A stretch of 42,281 nt of DNA from an uncultured Ectothiorhodospiraceae bacterium (GCA_947258695.1 CAMYJG010000017.1:1-42281); one strand, 5' to 3'; positions 17,868 to 26,460 are shown, counted from the first letter of the stretch. The notes: generated from the sequence alone by a model not told the origin. Numbers and translations are program-made.

Positions 17868-18192
17868 ACGAAAGGCATATATCCTGGCAATCGATGATAA
17901 CTCAGTAATACGTGATGTAATACTGTTTACTTTACAAGATCGTCATTCTGTTCCCCTTGCCAGTATGCAGAGGAAGGGTTTATATAACTTGAAACTTCTC
18001 AATTTTATCTAATCGTCACGGACATGAAGATACCCGAAATGAACGGAATAGACATTGTGAAGAAAATAAGAATAAATTCATCATACGCTTCTACACCAAT
18101 ATTTATCTTGACCGCGAATCTGACGGATTATAAACAAGCAATAAAAGATCCCGGAGCAGCTGTTAGAGACTATTAGCGAAGTATTAAAATAG
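17868..18192 (+). pseudogene. Decayed CheY-like response regulator
   Basis: Conceptual translation across three frames restores a single-domain receiver. Frame from 17875: AYILAIDDNSVIRDVILFTLQ, with the acidic pair Asp-Asp, ending at a TAA at 18010. A -1 shift gives YLIVTDMKIPEMNGIDIVKK, with the phosphoacceptor Asp, then TPIFILTAN, ending at a TAG at 18174. A further shift gives LETISEVLK and a stop at 18190. The segment that should carry the conserved Lys-Pro is missing, consistent with a deletion between the second and third pieces. An AAGGA Shine-Dalgarno-like site is followed by ACG, which may be a lost ATG. At least one frameshift and one deletion make it non-functional. It sits between ptsP and dam. 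Confidence 0.85.
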
Positions 18193-18222
18193 TATTTTAA
18201 CACGTAAATAGAAATCAGCTTA

Positions 18223-19071
18223 TTAATCAAATAAAGCTAACAATTCTCCAGCTTTACCACGTTTACTACCATTACAACTTATAAAGCGTTGCACATGAAA
18301 CTTGGTGATTTTTTTTGCATTGTTATATGCTTTACGGGTGAACGCGGTATTGTGATTTGATATTAAAATCGGAATTCCTTTGTTGGATGTTTCATGTGCC
18401 AAGTCGGCAAGTTGTTGTTGTTTATCTTTATTAAAACTACCAGTACTGTAACTGGTAAAGTTAGCTGAAGATGACAGGGGCACGTAAGGTGGATCGCAAT
18501 ATATAACATCACCTGATTTTGCAGATTGAATAATATCTTCAAAGCTTGATAAAACAAATTCAGCATTTGTTGATTTTTTATGAAAAATCAACATTTCTTT
18601 TTCAGGGAAATAAGGTGATTTATACCGGCCAAACGGGACGTTATATCCGCCTTTAAGATTATAGCGGCATAAACCGTTATAACCATGTCGGTTTAAATAA
18701 ACAAATAAAATGGCACGTTTATAAATATCTTTGCTGTCATTAAATTTTTTTCTTAACCTGTAATATTGTTCTTCGTTGTTATAGCGTGGGCTAAAGTAGT
18801 AGCGGCATTTCTTAATAAATTCAGCACCATCTTTTTTTAAAATATTATATAAGTTAATTAAATCTGGATTATTATCATTAATAATATATTGTTCATAATC
18901 TGTATTGAGAAAGACAGCAGCCGAGCCAGCAAATGGTTCAATTAATCGTTTGCCTTTAGGAAGTGCTTTTCTGACATGGTCGATGATACGGTATTTATTT
19001 CCTGCCCATTTGAGAAAGGGGCGGGTGTTTTGGATTGGTTTTTTATTATTAGCTTTAGAAGTAACAGACAT
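18223..19071 (-). CDS. dam: DNA adenine methyltransferase (GATC)
   Basis: A 282-residue D12-class N6-adenine methyltransferase. FLKWAGNKYR is the SAM-binding motif near residue 19, with EPFAGSAAVFLNTDY after it, YLNRHGYNGLCRYN and FGRYKSPYFPE in the target-recognition region. The catalytic DPPY lies in VIYCDPPYVPLSSSANFTSY, and ILISNHNT and LLALFD close the protein. It resembles Escherichia coli Dam along its length, so GATC specificity and roles in mismatch repair and replication control are likely. It begins 3 bp after the argA stop and so is probably cotranscribed with argA, an unusual partner. No restriction endonuclease is adjacent, which argues against an R-M system. Confidence 0.93.
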   Translation of the reverse strand: MSVTSKANNKKPIQNTRPFLKWAGNKYRIIDHVRKALPKGKRLIEPFAGSAAVFLNTDYEQYIINDNNPDLINLYNILKKDGAEFIKKCRYYFSPRYNNEEQYYRLRKKFNDSKDIYKRAILFVYLNRHGYNGLCRYNLKGGYNVPFGRYKSPYFPEKEMLIFHKKSTNAEFVLSSFEDIIQSAKSGDVIYCDPPYVPLSSSANFTSYSTGSFNKDKQQQLADLAHETSNKGIPILISNHNTAFTRKAYNNAKKITKFHVQRFISCNGSKRGKAGELLALFD

Positions 19072-19074
19072 ATG

Positions 19075-20409
19075 TTAAGCCTGTATAGTTTTCGCAAACA
19101 TTTTTGACTGGCGTTGATAATTGTAAAGTGACTTACGTTTTACTGGCAGCTTTTTAATATCAGTTGCAGAGAAACCTCGTTCACGAAACCAGTGCGCGGT
19201 ACGTGTTGTCAGGACAAACAATTGTTTAATACCTAGTTGCTTTGTTTTTCTTTCAATGTATTTAAGCAACTGGTCACCCCGGCTTTTGCCCTGGTAATCC
19301 GGATGCACTGCAAGACATGCCAGTTCTGCAACTTTTTCATTTAAATAAGGATACAGCGCAGCACAGGCGATAATCATACCGTCACGCTCAACAACGGTAA
19401 AATGCTCAATTTCCATTTCAAGTTTTTCACGTGAACGCCTGACTAATATGTCTTCATCTTCTAATGGTGTTATTAACTCGATTAAGCCGGCAAGGTCATC
19501 AATAGTAGCAGTACGGATATCTTCAAAACTCTCAGGGGTGATTAAGGTGCCGCAACCATCACGGGTAAATAACTCAAGTAATAAAGCACCTTCAATATGG
19601 CGGTTTAATATATGTGTCCGTTCTATATCGTGTTGACATGCTTTAATTGCGCTGGACAAACAACGTTGAATTGTCGTGTCTAACTTTTTGTTGTTTTGCA
19701 ACAGAACTTTTGCATCATCGAGCGTTAATTCCCGAATTAAAGAGTTTCTTTTATCTGTTACCCCTTTTGCATCAACCATGTAAATAAGTTTGTTTGCATT
19801 TAATTCAATTGCTGCAGAAGTTGCAACATCTTCTACACTAAGATTAAATATTTCTCCGGTCGATGAATATCCTATGGGCGATAATAATACGATGGAGTTA
19901 TTATCTAGTGCCTGGTTAATTGCGTTAGCATCTATTTTTCTTACTTCACCGGTATGCATATAATCAATACCGTCCCGCACACCATAAGGTTGCGCAGTCA
20001 GAAAATTACCGGAAATTATCCGTATACGTGAACTGCTAACAGGGCTGTTAGTTAATCCAATTGATAGTAAGGCTTCAATATCTGCACGTACACTGCTACT
20101 GGCTTCTTTAACACAAGTGAGTGCTTCATCATTAGTGACACGAATATCGTTAATCACTTCACTGCTTGATTTTTTTTCTTTTAAACGTGATTCAATTTGT
20201 GGACGAGCACCATGCACCAGGACAAGCTTTATACCGAGACTATTTAAGAGGGCAATATCATGAACCAGTGGAGCAAATTGCTCATCTGTTAGCATCTCTC
20301 CACCAAAAGCAACCACAAACGTCCGACCGCGAAAGGCATTGATATAGCCCGCCGAGTTACGAAATGAGTGTACAAACTCAATATTTTTACTGTTTTTATC
20401 CTTGCTCAT
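19075..20409 (-). CDS. argA: Amino-acid N-acetyltransferase (N-acetylglutamate synthase)
   Basis: A 444-residue cytoplasmic enzyme making N-acetylglutamate from glutamate and acetyl-CoA, the first step of arginine synthesis. The N-terminal amino-acid-kinase-like domain (about residues 20-290; VVAFGGEMLTD, LVLVHGARPQIESRL, LLSPIGYSSTGE) binds the arginine inhibitor in relatives. The C-terminal GNAT domain (about 300-440; ELACLAVHPDYQGKSRGDQL, LFVLTTRTAHWFRERGF) carries catalysis. This two-domain form is the classical gammaproteobacterial ArgA. It is followed by dam with a 3-bp gap. A perfect 18-bp palindrome with a central GATC lies about 25 bp upstream of the ATG. Confidence 0.95.
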   Translation of the reverse strand: MSKDKNSKNIEFVHSFRNSAGYINAFRGRTFVVAFGGEMLTDEQFAPLVHDIALLNSLGIKLVLVHGARPQIESRLKEKKSSSEVINDIRVTNDEALTCVKEASSSVRADIEALLSIGLTNSPVSSSRIRIISGNFLTAQPYGVRDGIDYMHTGEVRKIDANAINQALDNNSIVLLSPIGYSSTGEIFNLSVEDVATSAAIELNANKLIYMVDAKGVTDKRNSLIRELTLDDAKVLLQNNKKLDTTIQRCLSSAIKACQHDIERTHILNRHIEGALLLELFTRDGCGTLITPESFEDIRTATIDDLAGLIELITPLEDEDILVRRSREKLEMEIEHFTVVERDGMIIACAALYPYLNEKVAELACLAVHPDYQGKSRGDQLLKYIERKTKQLGIKQLFVLTTRTAHWFRERGFSATDIKKLPVKRKSLYNYQRQSKMFAKTIQA

Positions 20410-20433
20410 GCTGAAATTAAACTTTGCTCAGTA

Positions 20434-20451
20434 TGTTATTGATCAATAACA
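20434..20451. promoter_or_regulatory. Perfect 18-bp palindrome centred on GATC upstream of argA-dam
   Basis: TGTTATTGATCAATAACA reads the same on both strands and lies 25 bp before the argA start. A second GATC occurs at 20456-20459 and a short inverted repeat (CATGC-AAAA-GCATG) at 20461-20474. The shape suggests a dimeric repressor site. It does not match the ARG box. Confidence 0.6.
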
Positions 20452-20557
20452 GTATGATCCCATGCAAAAGCATGTGCAAGCAAGTTTTATAGCGAAATTT
20501 TGCTACAAGGAGTAGTGATTGTAAAAAGGATAAGTAGCGAAGGAAAAGAGTTAAATA

Positions 20558-20584
20558 GCCCCCTTTGTATGTAACAAAGAGGGC
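20558..20584 (-). terminator. Probable intrinsic terminator of the SH3-domain gene
   Basis: On the minus strand, GCCCTCTTTG and CAAAGGGGGC form a 10-bp stem around a 7-base loop, 30 bp after the stop codon of the SH3 gene. The following TATTTAA is only moderately T-rich. Confidence 0.6.
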
Positions 20585-20613
20585 AGATTGATTTAGTTAA
20601 AAATGGATCTTAT

Positions 20614-21285
20614 TTACCAACTGCTACGCTTACGGCCACGCAGTTTGGGAATGATCAAGCCCAGGATCATGCCGCCAAATAAGACCAGCGCACCGGCGAT
20701 AAACCACTCACGTTGAGATCGATCTTTTAATGATTGATTTTCCTGGTTAAGGCGCTGTAGATCTTTTTCCAGGGTTACATTTTTTTGCTGTAACTCTCGG
20801 TTTTGCTTATCAAGGATAATCGGTTTTTTAGCTATTTCATTTAAACGGGCTAATTCAGTATCGAGTTTCTGTTTATCGGTCGATAAGGTAGCCTGGTTTT
20901 GTGATACTGTTTTGTGTTCTTTGCTTAAGGTCGCATATTTCTCTTTCAGGCTTTTTAGTGCGGCTCTTGTTTTTGCCAACCTTGATTCTGCTCGTTCCAG
21001 CTTTTCTTTGGCTACCGGTTCTTTAGCCAGATATTGTGATCGTACCCAGCCTTCTGTTCCATCTGCTGTTTCGATTCGGGTATAACCCGTATCGGTAGTT
21101 TCAAGAACTTCGACATGCTCACCACTTTCCAGGGTTTTAATAATCTGGAATTGTGCACCTTGTCCCGTGCGTACTGTAATGACAAGGTGATCACTGACAT
21201 ACTGAGTCTCGGCTTGTGCAGAAAAAGAGAATACCAAGGTCAAAAAGTAAGAAATAATGAGAACCGATTTTTTTGCAAATTTCAC
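20614..21285 (-). CDS. SH3-domain and coiled-coil membrane-anchored protein (TIGR04211/YgiM-like)
   Basis: A 223-residue envelope protein. A signal peptide covers about residues 1-25 (cleavage near AQA-ET). A bacterial SH3 domain covers about 28-90 (TVRTGQGAQFQIIKTLESGE, GWVRSQYL). A long coiled coil covers about 95-195, and a C-terminal membrane helix (WFIAGALVLFGGMILGLIIP) is followed by a basic tail RGRKRSSW. This is the layout of the TIGR04211 'SH3 domain protein' family related to YgiM, whose function is poorly defined but envelope-linked. It stands alone between argA and the ABC ATPase. Confidence 0.88.
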   Translation of the reverse strand: MKFAKKSVLIISYFLTLVFSFSAQAETQYVSDHLVITVRTGQGAQFQIIKTLESGEHVEVLETTDTGYTRIETADGTEGWVRSQYLAKEPVAKEKLERAESRLAKTRAALKSLKEKYATLSKEHKTVSQNQATLSTDKQKLDTELARLNEIAKKPIILDKQNRELQQKNVTLEKDLQRLNQENQSLKDRSQREWFIAGALVLFGGMILGLIIPKLRGRKRSSW

Positions 21286-21360
21286 CGAGAAATACCTGTT
21301 ATTTGTTATTAGTTTTATTAAGCTTTATTTATACACTTTTTTGGCAAATGCTCAAGTGCC

Positions 21361-22407
21361 TTAGGCCTGACGGAAGGCAACCATGTGATCAAGTTCAAGA
21401 CGGAGCTTCACTTTTTCTCCAATTTCATGATTATGATGGCTAGGAAAAAGTGATAAAACTTCTATATTGCTTTCTAATTGAAGAGTGTAAAGAATTTCGG
21501 CACCTTTAAAGGCTTTTTGAATAACCGTGGCTTCGAGGTTGCCTTTGCTGTCTGCGATAATATCATCCGGACGCAGCAGTAATTCAACTTCAGTCCCTGA
21601 ATCCCATTCATAGGCACGGTCTCCCATAATCATACCCAAAGAGGTTTCTACTGTATCGTGTGAAGACAAGATACCCGGGATTAATACGCCCTGGCCAATA
21701 AAATCAGCAACAAAACGGTTTGCTGGAGAATGATATAAATTGTATGCACTGTCACGTTGCAAGATTTGCCCCTTATTCATTACAGCTATCATGTCGCCAA
21801 AGGAAAAGGCTTCATGCTGATCGTGTGTAACTAATACACCCGTGGCGCCACGTGCTTTTAAGATGTCACGAACATCCCTGCTAAGACGTTCACGCATCTC
21901 AATATCGAGATTGGAAAAGGGTTCATCAAGTAAGATTAATTTCGGTTCTGGCGCAAGTGCACGAGCCAGTGCCACGCGTTGTTGTTGCCCACCTGAGAGC
22001 TCGTGGATATAACGATCGCCGTAGCCAGACAAATCGACGATTTCGAGCATTTGATCAACAATCTGCTGTTTTTCTTTGTCCGTTTTATTGCGCAAACCAA
22101 AGCTGATGTTTTGATTAACATCCATATGCGGGAATAAAGCGTAATCCTGAAAAACCATACCAATCTGACGTTTTTCGGGCGCCTTGGTATAGCCAGGATA
22201 CGAGATACGTTCGCTGTTTAGTAATATTTCACCACGGTGCAATGTCTGAAACCCGGCAATAGCACGTAAAACAGTGGTTTTTCCGCAACCACTAGGACCG
22301 AGTAAGCAATGCAGGTCACCTTCATTAATATGACACGACATGTCATGAACGACAGTGTGTCCACGATGCTGGCAATCAATATTTTTTACTTCGAGAATGG
22401 GTTTCAT
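21361..22407 (-). CDS. ABC transporter ATPase, Fe3+/polyamine (FbpC/PotA) type
   Basis: A 348-residue cytoplasmic ATPase. Walker A is GPSGCGKTT near residue 38, the Q-loop lies in VFQDYALFPHMDV, the signature is LSGGQQQRVALARAL, Walker B is LILLDEPFSNLD and the H-loop is VLVTHDQHEA. A C-terminal regulatory TOBE-like domain follows (about 240-348). Best fit is the ferric-iron FbpC group, because of the Fe-type sequence style and a Fur-like site 29 bp upstream. No binding protein or permease is adjacent, so the partner genes must be elsewhere. From memory, a similar lone ATPase sits near argF in Pseudomonas, which matches the argF neighbour here. Confidence 0.85.
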   Translation of the reverse strand: MKPILEVKNIDCQHRGHTVVHDMSCHINEGDLHCLLGPSGCGKTTVLRAIAGFQTLHRGEILLNSERISYPGYTKAPEKRQIGMVFQDYALFPHMDVNQNISFGLRNKTDKEKQQIVDQMLEIVDLSGYGDRYIHELSGGQQQRVALARALAPEPKLILLDEPFSNLDIEMRERLSRDVRDILKARGATGVLVTHDQHEAFSFGDMIAVMNKGQILQRDSAYNLYHSPANRFVADFIGQGVLIPGILSSHDTVETSLGMIMGDRAYEWDSGTEVELLLRPDDIIADSKGNLEATVIQKAFKGAEILYTLQLESNIEVLSLFPSHHNHEIGEKVKLRLELDHMVAFRQA

Positions 22408-22435
22408 AGAAGGAATGATACAGCTTTTGCAGCCA

Positions 22436-22454
22436 AATGAGAACCAGACTCATT
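22436..22454. promoter_or_regulatory. Fur-box-like inverted repeat upstream of the ABC ATPase
   Basis: A 19-bp inverted repeat (arms AATGAG and CTCATT) lies 29 bp upstream of the ATPase start. By hand it matches 13 of the 18 non-central positions of the palindromic Fur form AATGATAATnATTATCATT. It is also within 100 bp of the porin promoter region. Confidence 0.5.
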
Positions 22455-22512
22455 TACAAAACTAATATCAAAAGTATTTTCATGCATTTTAAGCAGGTTA
22501 TTTTAACCATTT

Positions 22513-22545
22513 TGTCATAAATCTGTTATCCGGTTGTCATACTCG
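22513..22545 (+). promoter_or_regulatory. Pho-box-like triple direct repeat upstream of the porin
   Basis: Three half sites, TGTCAT at 22513, TGTTAT at 22524 and TGTCAT at 22535, are spaced exactly 11 bp apart with AT-rich spacers, as in PhoB binding sites (consensus CTGTCATAwAwCTGTCAy). The block ends about 73 bp before the porin ATG. A possible -10, CAATAT at 22551-22556, lies at the spacing seen when a Pho box replaces the -35. Confidence 0.72.
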
Positions 22546-22618
22546 ATCTTCAATATGGGCTCCGTTTAAAGACACACAGATAAAGTCTAATTTTTACAAT
22601 ATAACCTGGGGATAACTC

Positions 22619-23614
22619 ATGAATAAAAAACTAATTGCCGTTGCTGTTGCAGCAGGTCTGTCATTACCAATGGTTTCTGCTCAAGCAGTTGAAGTAGTCG
22701 GTAAAAAACTTGAAATTTACGGTAAATTACATTTGAACTATGGTTCATATGAAAAAGGTACTGGAACGACTGTTACTTCAGATAACTGGCTTTTAACCAG
22801 CAATGCTTCACGTCTAGGATTTAAAGGCGAAGTACCTTTGGATGGTGGCTTAAAGGGTACATATAAATATGAAAGCGAAATCGCTGTAGAAGATGGCACG
22901 ACTACATTTGCAGGTCGTAACACTTATGTAGGTTTAAAAGGTGGTTTCGGTGAAGTACGCATTGGTCGTCATGACTCTCCATTAAAAATGGCTCAAGGTA
23001 AATTTGACCAGTTTGGTGACACAGAAGGTGATTTAAAAAACGCCGGTGATGAAGACGGTGAAAATCGTAATAAAAACTCAATTACTTACCTGGGTAAGTC
23101 AGGTGACGTTAAGTTTAATCTTCAAATCGTTCCGGGTGAAGGTGATGGCGTGGCAGCAGGTGACGGCCCAGCTGATACTATCTCTGCGGCTGTTTCTTAC
23201 AAAAGTGGTCCACTCTATGTTGCTTTAGCACAAGATTCATATGACAGCACGGGTGGTGCTGCTGAAGATTCTTTAACTCGTGCAGTTGCAACTTATAAAA
23301 TGAGTGGCATGCAGTTTGGTGTTTTATACCAAACAGGTGTTGAAGCACCTGATACAGCAGCAGCAAGCGAAGATTGGTTAGGCCTGAGTTTCAATATGAA
23401 AATGGGTAAAAACAATAAGTTTAAAGCTCAATACATCATGGTTGAAGACAGTAATAACCCTGCTCGTGAAGGTACACACCTTTCTATCGGTATTGATCAT
23501 AAGTTAGGTAAAAAAGGTACGTTGTATGCAATGTACAACATGCTTGAAGAAGAAACTACAGCTACTGTTGTAGACAACAGCTCAATTTCAGTCGGTTACG
23601 TTCTGAAATTCTAA
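22619..23614 (+). CDS. Outer-membrane general porin (OmpC/PhoE-like family)
   Basis: A 331-residue trimeric porin candidate. The signal peptide is about residues 1-23 (VSAQA-VE). The mature part begins with KLEIYGKLHLNYGS and has porin-4 family features: SRLGFKGEVPLDGGLKGTY, GRNTYVGLKGGFGEVRIGRHDSP, a constriction-loop region with DQFGDTEGD, and many alternating beta-strands. The C-terminus is SISVGYVLKF with the terminal Phe needed for Bam-dependent assembly. It forms a passive channel for small hydrophilic solutes. The Pho-box-like triple repeat upstream suggests induction by phosphate starvation, as for PhoE; anion selectivity cannot be read from sequence alone. It is monocistronic, with two hairpin terminators behind it. 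Confidence 0.93.
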   Translation: MNKKLIAVAVAAGLSLPMVSAQAVEVVGKKLEIYGKLHLNYGSYEKGTGTTVTSDNWLLTSNASRLGFKGEVPLDGGLKGTYKYESEIAVEDGTTTFAGRNTYVGLKGGFGEVRIGRHDSPLKMAQGKFDQFGDTEGDLKNAGDEDGENRNKNSITYLGKSGDVKFNLQIVPGEGDGVAAGDGPADTISAAVSYKSGPLYVALAQDSYDSTGGAAEDSLTRAVATYKMSGMQFGVLYQTGVEAPDTAAASEDWLGLSFNMKMGKNNKFKAQYIMVEDSNNPAREGTHLSIGIDHKLGKKGTLYAMYNMLEEETTATVVDNSSISVGYVLKF

Positions 23615-23645
23615 TTGTTGATGTAAAGAGTACACGGAAGAAAAA

Positions 23646-23672
23646 GGTAACAGGGAAGTTACCGATTTTTTT
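23646..23672 (+). terminator. First terminator after the porin gene
   Basis: GGTAAC and GTTACC form a 6-bp stem around a 6-base loop, followed by GATTTTTTT, about 30 bp after the porin stop. Confidence 0.65.
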
Positions 23673-23684
23673 AACTTCCTTTAT

Positions 23685-23719
23685 AAGTCCTGTATGCGAA
23701 AGTATACGGGACTTTTTTT
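23685..23719 (+). terminator. Second, stronger terminator after the porin gene
   Basis: A long stem (AAGTCC...GGGACTT with TGTAT/GTATAC inside) and a GCGAAAG loop are followed by a run of T. It reaches the stop codon of the convergent Sel1-repeat gene. Confidence 0.85.
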
Positions 23720-24284
23720 ATTTCCAGCGCTTAGCTTCTTTTAGATCCTTTGCTATGCCAAATAAGCCTTCTGAATAAACTCTGTAGAGTGCTGCACGTG
23801 AATCTTTGTGACCTTGCCTGGCAGATTTTTTCCATAAGCTAATGGCTAGTTCGACGTTTTTTTTCAGAGTGCGGCCATAAGCATATTCAACCGCAAGATT
23901 AAATTGTGCATCGGCATTGCCTAGTTCGGCTGCTTTTTTCCACCACTTGGCGGCATCCTTCGGACTACGATAAACAACCCGTCCCTGGTTATACAGAATG
24001 CCCAGGTTATACATGGCATCGGTGTTGCCATTTGCTGCCGCGAGTTTGTACCATTTAAAAGCGATTTTTATATTTTTTTCCACTCCCAGGCCTTTCATAT
24101 ATAAAATACCCAGGTTGTATTGCGCCTCGTGGTTATCTTTTTCAGCTAAAGGCAACCACAAGCGTAAAGCTTGCTCATATTTACCTGCCGTGAATGCTTT
24201 GAAGCCCTCTTCAAGTTCAGCGGCCTGTATCGAAGAGAATGAAATAACAGTTATTAAAAAAGGAACAGTAAAACGTCTTAGCAT
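23718..24284 (-). CDS. Exported Sel1-repeat (TPR-like) protein
   Basis: A 188-residue protein with a signal peptide (about residues 1-21, SIQA-AELEE). Four to five Sel1-like repeats follow, each about 36 residues with the pattern A-x-YNLG-x-LY-x-G-x-G (DNHEAQYNLGILYMKGLGV, NTDAMYNLGILYNQGRVV, NADAQFNLAVEYAYGRTL). Such solenoids mediate protein-protein contacts in the periplasm; no enzymatic role is implied. It lies downstream of argF on the same strand but separated by about 50 bp, and is convergent with the porin. Partner unknown. Confidence 0.88.
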   Translation of the reverse strand: MLRRFTVPFLITVISFSSIQAAELEEGFKAFTAGKYEQALRLWLPLAEKDNHEAQYNLGILYMKGLGVEKNIKIAFKWYKLAAANGNTDAMYNLGILYNQGRVVYRSPKDAAKWWKKAAELGNADAQFNLAVEYAYGRTLKKNVELAISLWKKSARQGHKDSRAALYRVYSEGLFGIAKDLKEAKRWK

Positions 24285-24332
24285 AATGAATTTAGCCGGT
24301 GATAGTTGTATAGGTAATTATAGACGAGCTTA

Positions 24333-25244
24333 TTATTTTGTCATTAATAGCTCGAGTAATGCTTTTTGAGCATGCAGGCGATTTTCTGCCTGATCCCAAA
24401 CCACACTTTGTGGGCCATCAATAACACTTGCGCTGACTTCTTCCTCACGATGTGCAGGCAGGCAGTGCATGAAAATGGCATCTTTATTCGTCAGTTCCAT
24501 TACACTGTCATTAACCTGGAAGTCTGCAAATGCTTTTTCACGTATTTTTTGTTCTTCTTCTTGCCCCATACTTGCCCAGACATCCGTGGTGATCATATCT
24601 GCGTCTTTTGCTGCATCATGTGGATTACGATAAATATTCACATAATCTTTTGTTTGCTCTAACAACGTGGCGTCAGGATCATAGCCTTCAGGTGCAGCTA
24701 TATTTAAAGTGAAACCATACTGACGTGCGGCATTCATGTAGGAATGGCACATGTTATTGCCATCTCCAATATAAGTAACCGTTTTTCCTGTTATGTCACC
24801 ACGATGTTCAAAATAGGTTTGCATATCAGCAAGCAACTGGCAAGGATGATACATATCTGTCAATGCATTAATCACAGGTACCTTGGAATATTCAGCAAAT
24901 GTTTCTAACATCTCGTGATCAAAAGTTCTGACCATAATGCAATCAACCATACGAGATAATACTCGTGCACTATCTTCAACAGGTTCACCACGTCCAAACT
25001 GGGTATCACGTGGTGACAGGAAAATTGCATGTCCGCCAAATTGCACCATACCAGTTTCAAAGGAAACCCGGGTCCGGGTAGAAGACTTATCAAAAATCAT
25101 TCCCAATACCTGGTTTTTTAGCGGCTCATAAATTTCACCGGATTTTTGAATTTTTTTAAGCTCTACAGCACGGCTGACAAGCTGGGTTAAAGTCGCTTTG
25201 TCTAAATCCATTAGAGTCAGAAAGTGTTGAGTCATAATACTCAT
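24333..25244 (-). CDS. argF: Ornithine carbamoyltransferase
   Basis: A 303-residue cytoplasmic enzyme that makes citrulline from ornithine and carbamoyl phosphate. The carbamoyl-phosphate loop is [10 protein letters not shown] (residues about 54-63), and HPCQ lies near residue 132. The ornithine-side motifs are DVWASMGQE and [11 protein letters not shown]. Length and motif order are those of a standard anabolic OTC. It is 26 bp downstream of argD, forming argD-argF, both probably controlled from the argD promoter and leader. Confidence 0.96.
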   Translation of the reverse strand: MSIMTQHFLTLMDLDKATLTQLVSRAVELKKIQKSGEIYEPLKNQVLGMIFDKSSTRTRVSFETGMVQFGGHAIFLSPRDTQFGRGEPVEDSARVLSRMVDCIMVRTFDHEMLETFAEYSKVPVINALTDMYHPCQLLADMQTYFEHRGDITGKTVTYIGDGNNMCHSYMNAARQYGFTLNIAAPEGYDPDATLLEQTKDYVNIYRNPHDAAKDADMITTDVWASMGQEEEQKIREKAFADFQVNDSVMELTNKDAIFMHCLPAHREEEVSASVIDGPQSVVWDQAENRLHAQKALLELLMTK

Positions 25245-25270
25245 CCTGCTAAAAGTTTATAAAAGTATAA

Positions 25271-26443
25271 TTAAGAAATGAATGTGCGAATTAAACCGCT
25301 GACCTTGTCGACAATTTGATCAGCTTGTTCATCAGTAATAATAAGTGGTGGCAATAAACGCACAACATCGCCGGCAGTGACATTAATTAAAATGCCAGCA
25401 TCAAGCCCAGCTTTTACTAGCTCAGCACAAGGACGATCGAGTTGAATACCAATCATTAAGCCTTTATTACGTATTTCGACGACGGCGTCGATATCTTGCA
25501 AGCTCTCTTTGAAAGCAGCTGAAAGTTTTTCACCCAGCTGTGTTGCTCTTTGCGCCAGTTTATCTTTTTCACATGTTTCAATCACGGCGAGAGCAGCAGA
25601 TGTGACTAATGGGTTACCACCGTATGTTGAGCCATGGTGTCCGGGTTGAAACAGTTTCGCGGCTTCACCTTTTGCTAAACACGCACCAATCGGTACACCG
25701 TTACCTAAAGCTTTCGCTAATGTCATAACATCAGGGGTTATATTATTATGTTGGTGCGCAAACCATTTTCCGGTTCGACAGATACCGGTCTGGATTTCAT
25801 CCAGCATCATTAACCAGTTTTGCTCATCACAAATATCACGCAGCTGATTAAGGTAATCGTCAGCCGGAATATTAATTCCACCTTCGCCTGTTATGGGTTC
25901 AACCAGGACAGCAACGACGTTTGGGTTATTTTTCGCAATGTTTTTTACGGCTTCAATATCATTATAAGGGGCACGTACGAAACCCTGAACCAGCGGTTCA
26001 AAGCCAGCGTGAATTTTCCGGTTACCGGTTGCAGTTAAAGTCGCCATGGTTCGGCCATGAAAGCTTCCTTCCATAACAATAATGGCGGGTTGATCGATGT
26101 TTTTGCTGTGACCATAAAGCCGTGCAAGTTTTATTGCTGCTTCATTTGCTTCAGCACCTGAGTTACTGAAAAAGACATTGTCCATTGCGGATAACGAGGT
26201 GAGTTTATCCGCGAGTTCTTGTTGTTTTGTAATACCATACAGATTTGATGTATGTACGAGTTTATCTGCCTGTTCACAGATGGCTTTTGTTACGGCAGGG
26301 TGTGCATGACCAAGACCACAAACAGCAATACCCGCTAAGGCATCAAGGTATGTTCTGCCTTCAGTATCCCACAGTACCGCACCTTCACCTTTTTCAAAGC
26401 TAACGGGCAGAGGTGCATAGTTGTGCATCAAGGTATCGGTCAT
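25271..26443 (-). CDS. argD: Acetylornithine aminotransferase
   Basis: A 390-residue PLP-dependent class-III transaminase that converts N-acetylglutamate semialdehyde to N-acetylornithine (and may serve lysine synthesis). NSGAEANEAAIKLARLYG binds the PLP phosphate. EPITGEGGI, LDEIQTGICRTGKWFA and the PLP lysine in LAKALGNGVPIGA follow, then HGSTYGGNPL. It is first of the argD-argF pair. Its 5' leader contains a strong hairpin plus T-run only 27 bp before the start codon (separate entry), suggesting control by premature termination. Confidence 0.95.
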   Translation of the reverse strand: MTDTLMHNYAPLPVSFEKGEGAVLWDTEGRTYLDALAGIAVCGLGHAHPAVTKAICEQADKLVHTSNLYGITKQQELADKLTSLSAMDNVFFSNSGAEANEAAIKLARLYGHSKNIDQPAIIVMEGSFHGRTMATLTATGNRKIHAGFEPLVQGFVRAPYNDIEAVKNIAKNNPNVVAVLVEPITGEGGINIPADDYLNQLRDICDEQNWLMMLDEIQTGICRTGKWFAHQHNNITPDVMTLAKALGNGVPIGACLAKGEAAKLFQPGHHGSTYGGNPLVTSAALAVIETCEKDKLAQRATQLGEKLSAAFKESLQDIDAVVEIRNKGLMIGIQLDRPCAELVKAGLDAGILINVTAGDVVRLLPPLIITDEQADQIVDKVSGLIRTFIS

Positions 26444-26460
26444 CTTGTTCCAAGTCCATA

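Noticed and set aside
18223-19071. Restriction-modification or phage defence role for the methylase
   Set aside because: It is a close match to housekeeping Dam and no endonuclease or defence gene is next to it.
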